From assembly GCA_049975065.1 (NCBI GenBank), contig JBNGDN010000029.1: 21,830 bases of DNA; one strand, written 5' to 3'. The notes under the pieces are model-generated. The model saw only the letters and a list, made by a program, of their open reading frames with translations, did not search any database and was not told where the DNA came from. The stretch is from Hydrogenovibrio sp049975065 (GTDB lineage Bacteria; Pseudomonadota; Gammaproteobacteria; Thiomicrospirales; Thiomicrospiraceae). Below, piece by piece: positions 20,569-21,830 of this stretch. Positions within the stretch are counted from its first letter, which is position 1; each line of letters opens with the position of its first letter. The position numbers and the translations under genes were made by a program.

Positions 20569-21830
20569 ATGATCATCCAATCCTCAACGGTTGACCTGCA
20601 ACAGTATCATCGCTACCAGCAGGAAAGAACCGAAAAAACCCATATGCGCTATGGCGAAGCCATTAATGCCGATACGCTCAATCAAGACGGCAACCTTGTC
20701 ACGGTTGCTTTTGAACAGTCCGAACAGTATCACTACCGCAATCAATCGCGTCAGCGTTCTGACGCCACCTCGCACATTACTCAAGGCGACCAGCAACTCA
20801 CCCATCAACGTGCCGAACTGACCCAGAAGCTGGTGGAAGTCAGCTTGGCCGGTGAAGCCGCCAGCCTAGCCAATCAACGCGTGTTTGCCGCTGGCAACAG
20901 CGAAGGGGTCAAGCTGCAGGGCGAAGTGGCGTTTGAGTTTGCTCATCAATTGACCATTCAAACCCAATCCTACACCGCCATGGGTGCCAGTGGCAAAGTC
21001 ACGCTGGAAGACGGGCGAAACATTGATTTCAGTCTGTTTACCTCCCATTCCAATTTCACCCACATTGCCGCCGAAACCAAAGCCCGCCTCAGCGCTCAGG
21101 CGATGACCGACCCGCTGGTGATTAATTTCGGCACCGAATCGGTTTCCTTGAGCGACCAGTATTTTGAATTCGACCTCAATGGCGATGGCGAACAGCAGAA
21201 TCTTGCGACCTTGGGGCATGGCAGTGGTTATCTGGTGCTGGATTTAAACGGCGATGGTCGAGTGAATGACGGCTCGGAACTGTTCGGCACCGACAGCGGC
21301 AATGGATTTACCGATCTGGCCAAGTACGATTCGGACGGCAATGGCTGGATTGACGAAGCCGACCCGATTTTTCAGCAACTGAAGCTCTGGTCGAATCAGT
21401 CGGATGACACCCAGTTAGTCAGCCTAGCGGCCAAAGGCGTTGGCGCGATTTATCTGGGTAATGTCGAACAAAGCCAGGACTTGTTAGGCCGCCAAGGCGA
21501 AACCCTCGGACAGGTAAAAGCGGCTGGCGTGGTGTTGATGGAAGACGGTCAAGTGCGCAGTGCGCAGTCGATTGATCTGGCCGACCGGGTGGCCGAAGCC
21601 GACTTAAAACCCGAGCGGACGCAGCTCTTTTCCGACGACCAGCGCCAGCAGGTGCAGGCGTTTGCCGAGACGATGAATCACATTCAGCAAACCCGCTCGG
21701 AGTTACAACAACGGTTTAACTTGAATTTCAATGCGCCAGAACCGGTGGCAAAACCAGCCGGATTGGATGCGGGCAAAGAGGCCAAAAGCTTTTTTGACGA
21801 ATTGTTCGAATCCATTCAAAAAATGATCGA
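20569..21830 (+). CDS. EF-hand-like calcium-binding protein, incomplete at the window edge
   Basis: An open frame of 420 codons starts at ATG 20569 and has no stop before the window ends. The product (MIIQSSTVDLQQYHRYQQ...) lacks a signal peptide and membrane helices. Residues 1-100 are Gln-rich and helical. A central region has Ca2+-loop motifs DLNGDG (202-207), DLNGDGRVNDGSELFG (225-240) and DSDGNGWID (254-262). VGAIYLGNV follows, then a helical Gln-rich tail. I recall similar uncharacterised bacterial proteins with the NDGSELFG motif, but no assigned function. It may be secreted by a route that needs no N-terminal signal, or be cytoplasmic. It sits behind the c-di-GMP-riboswitch-like leader, so c-di-GMP control of a surface or matrix protein is a fair inference. 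Confidence 0.82.
   Translation, partial: MIIQSSTVDLQQYHRYQQERTEKTHMRYGEAINADTLNQDGNLVTVAFEQSEQYHYRNQSRQRSDATSHITQGDQQLTHQRAELTQKLVEVSLAGEAASLANQRVFAAGNSEGVKLQGEVAFEFAHQLTIQTQSYTAMGASGKVTLEDGRNIDFSLFTSHSNFTHIAAETKARLSAQAMTDPLVINFGTESVSLSDQYFEFDLNGDGEQQNLATLGHGSGYLVLDLNGDGRVNDGSELFGTDSGNGFTDLAKYDSDGNGWIDEADPIFQQLKLWSNQSDDTQLVSLAAKGVGAIYLGNVEQSQDLLGRQGETLGQVKAAGVVLMEDGQVRSAQSIDLADRVAEADLKPERTQLFSDDQRQQVQAFAETMNHIQQTRSELQQRFNLNFNAPEPVAKPAGLDAGKEAKSFFDELFESIQKMI

Overview
The window is a gammaproteobacterial chromosome segment at roughly 50% GC. Its proteins and gene order suggest a marine sulfur-oxidiser of the Thiomicrospira/Hydrogenovibrio/Thiomicrorhabdus type, but that placement is inference from family resemblance and was not tested. 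There are two 100-N scaffold gaps, at 9025-9124 inside coaBC and 14196-14295 inside a porin gene.

The backbone is the widely conserved housekeeping locus mutM, rpmG, rpmB, radC (minus strand) diverging from coaBC, dut, algC (plus strand). Accessory genes interrupt it in three places. Between mutM and rpmG lie a 68-aa hypothetical protein, a secreted DUF4197 protein and a large membrane diguanylate cyclase, all on the plus strand. Between radC and rpmB lies a DUF1461 membrane protein. Between coaBC and dut lie a hybrid-like sensor histidine kinase, an HD-GYP response regulator, an outer-membrane porin and a BetT-like BCCT osmolyte transporter. After algC come an HDOD protein, yajQ and the start of an EF-hand-like calcium-binding protein that runs off the right edge.

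Cyclic-di-GMP is the recurring theme. The window holds a GGEEF cyclase with two different periplasmic ligand-binding domains, an HD-GYP phosphodiesterase driven by its own kinase, an HDOD protein and YajQ (reported to bind c-di-GMP in Xanthomonas). Between yajQ and the calcium-binding gene there is an RNA leader carrying, in order, the three conserved blocks of the class-I c-di-GMP (GEMM-I) riboswitch. Its first hairpin appears to be enlarged by about 80 nt. This leader is the most interesting single element in the window.

A second unexpected signal is a 10-bp palindrome, CCAGGCCTGG, found five times in about 21.7 kb. Four copies are in unrelated genes, in all three reading frames, and one is intergenic. 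That pattern points to selection at the DNA level, as for a highly iterated palindrome or an uptake or binding site.
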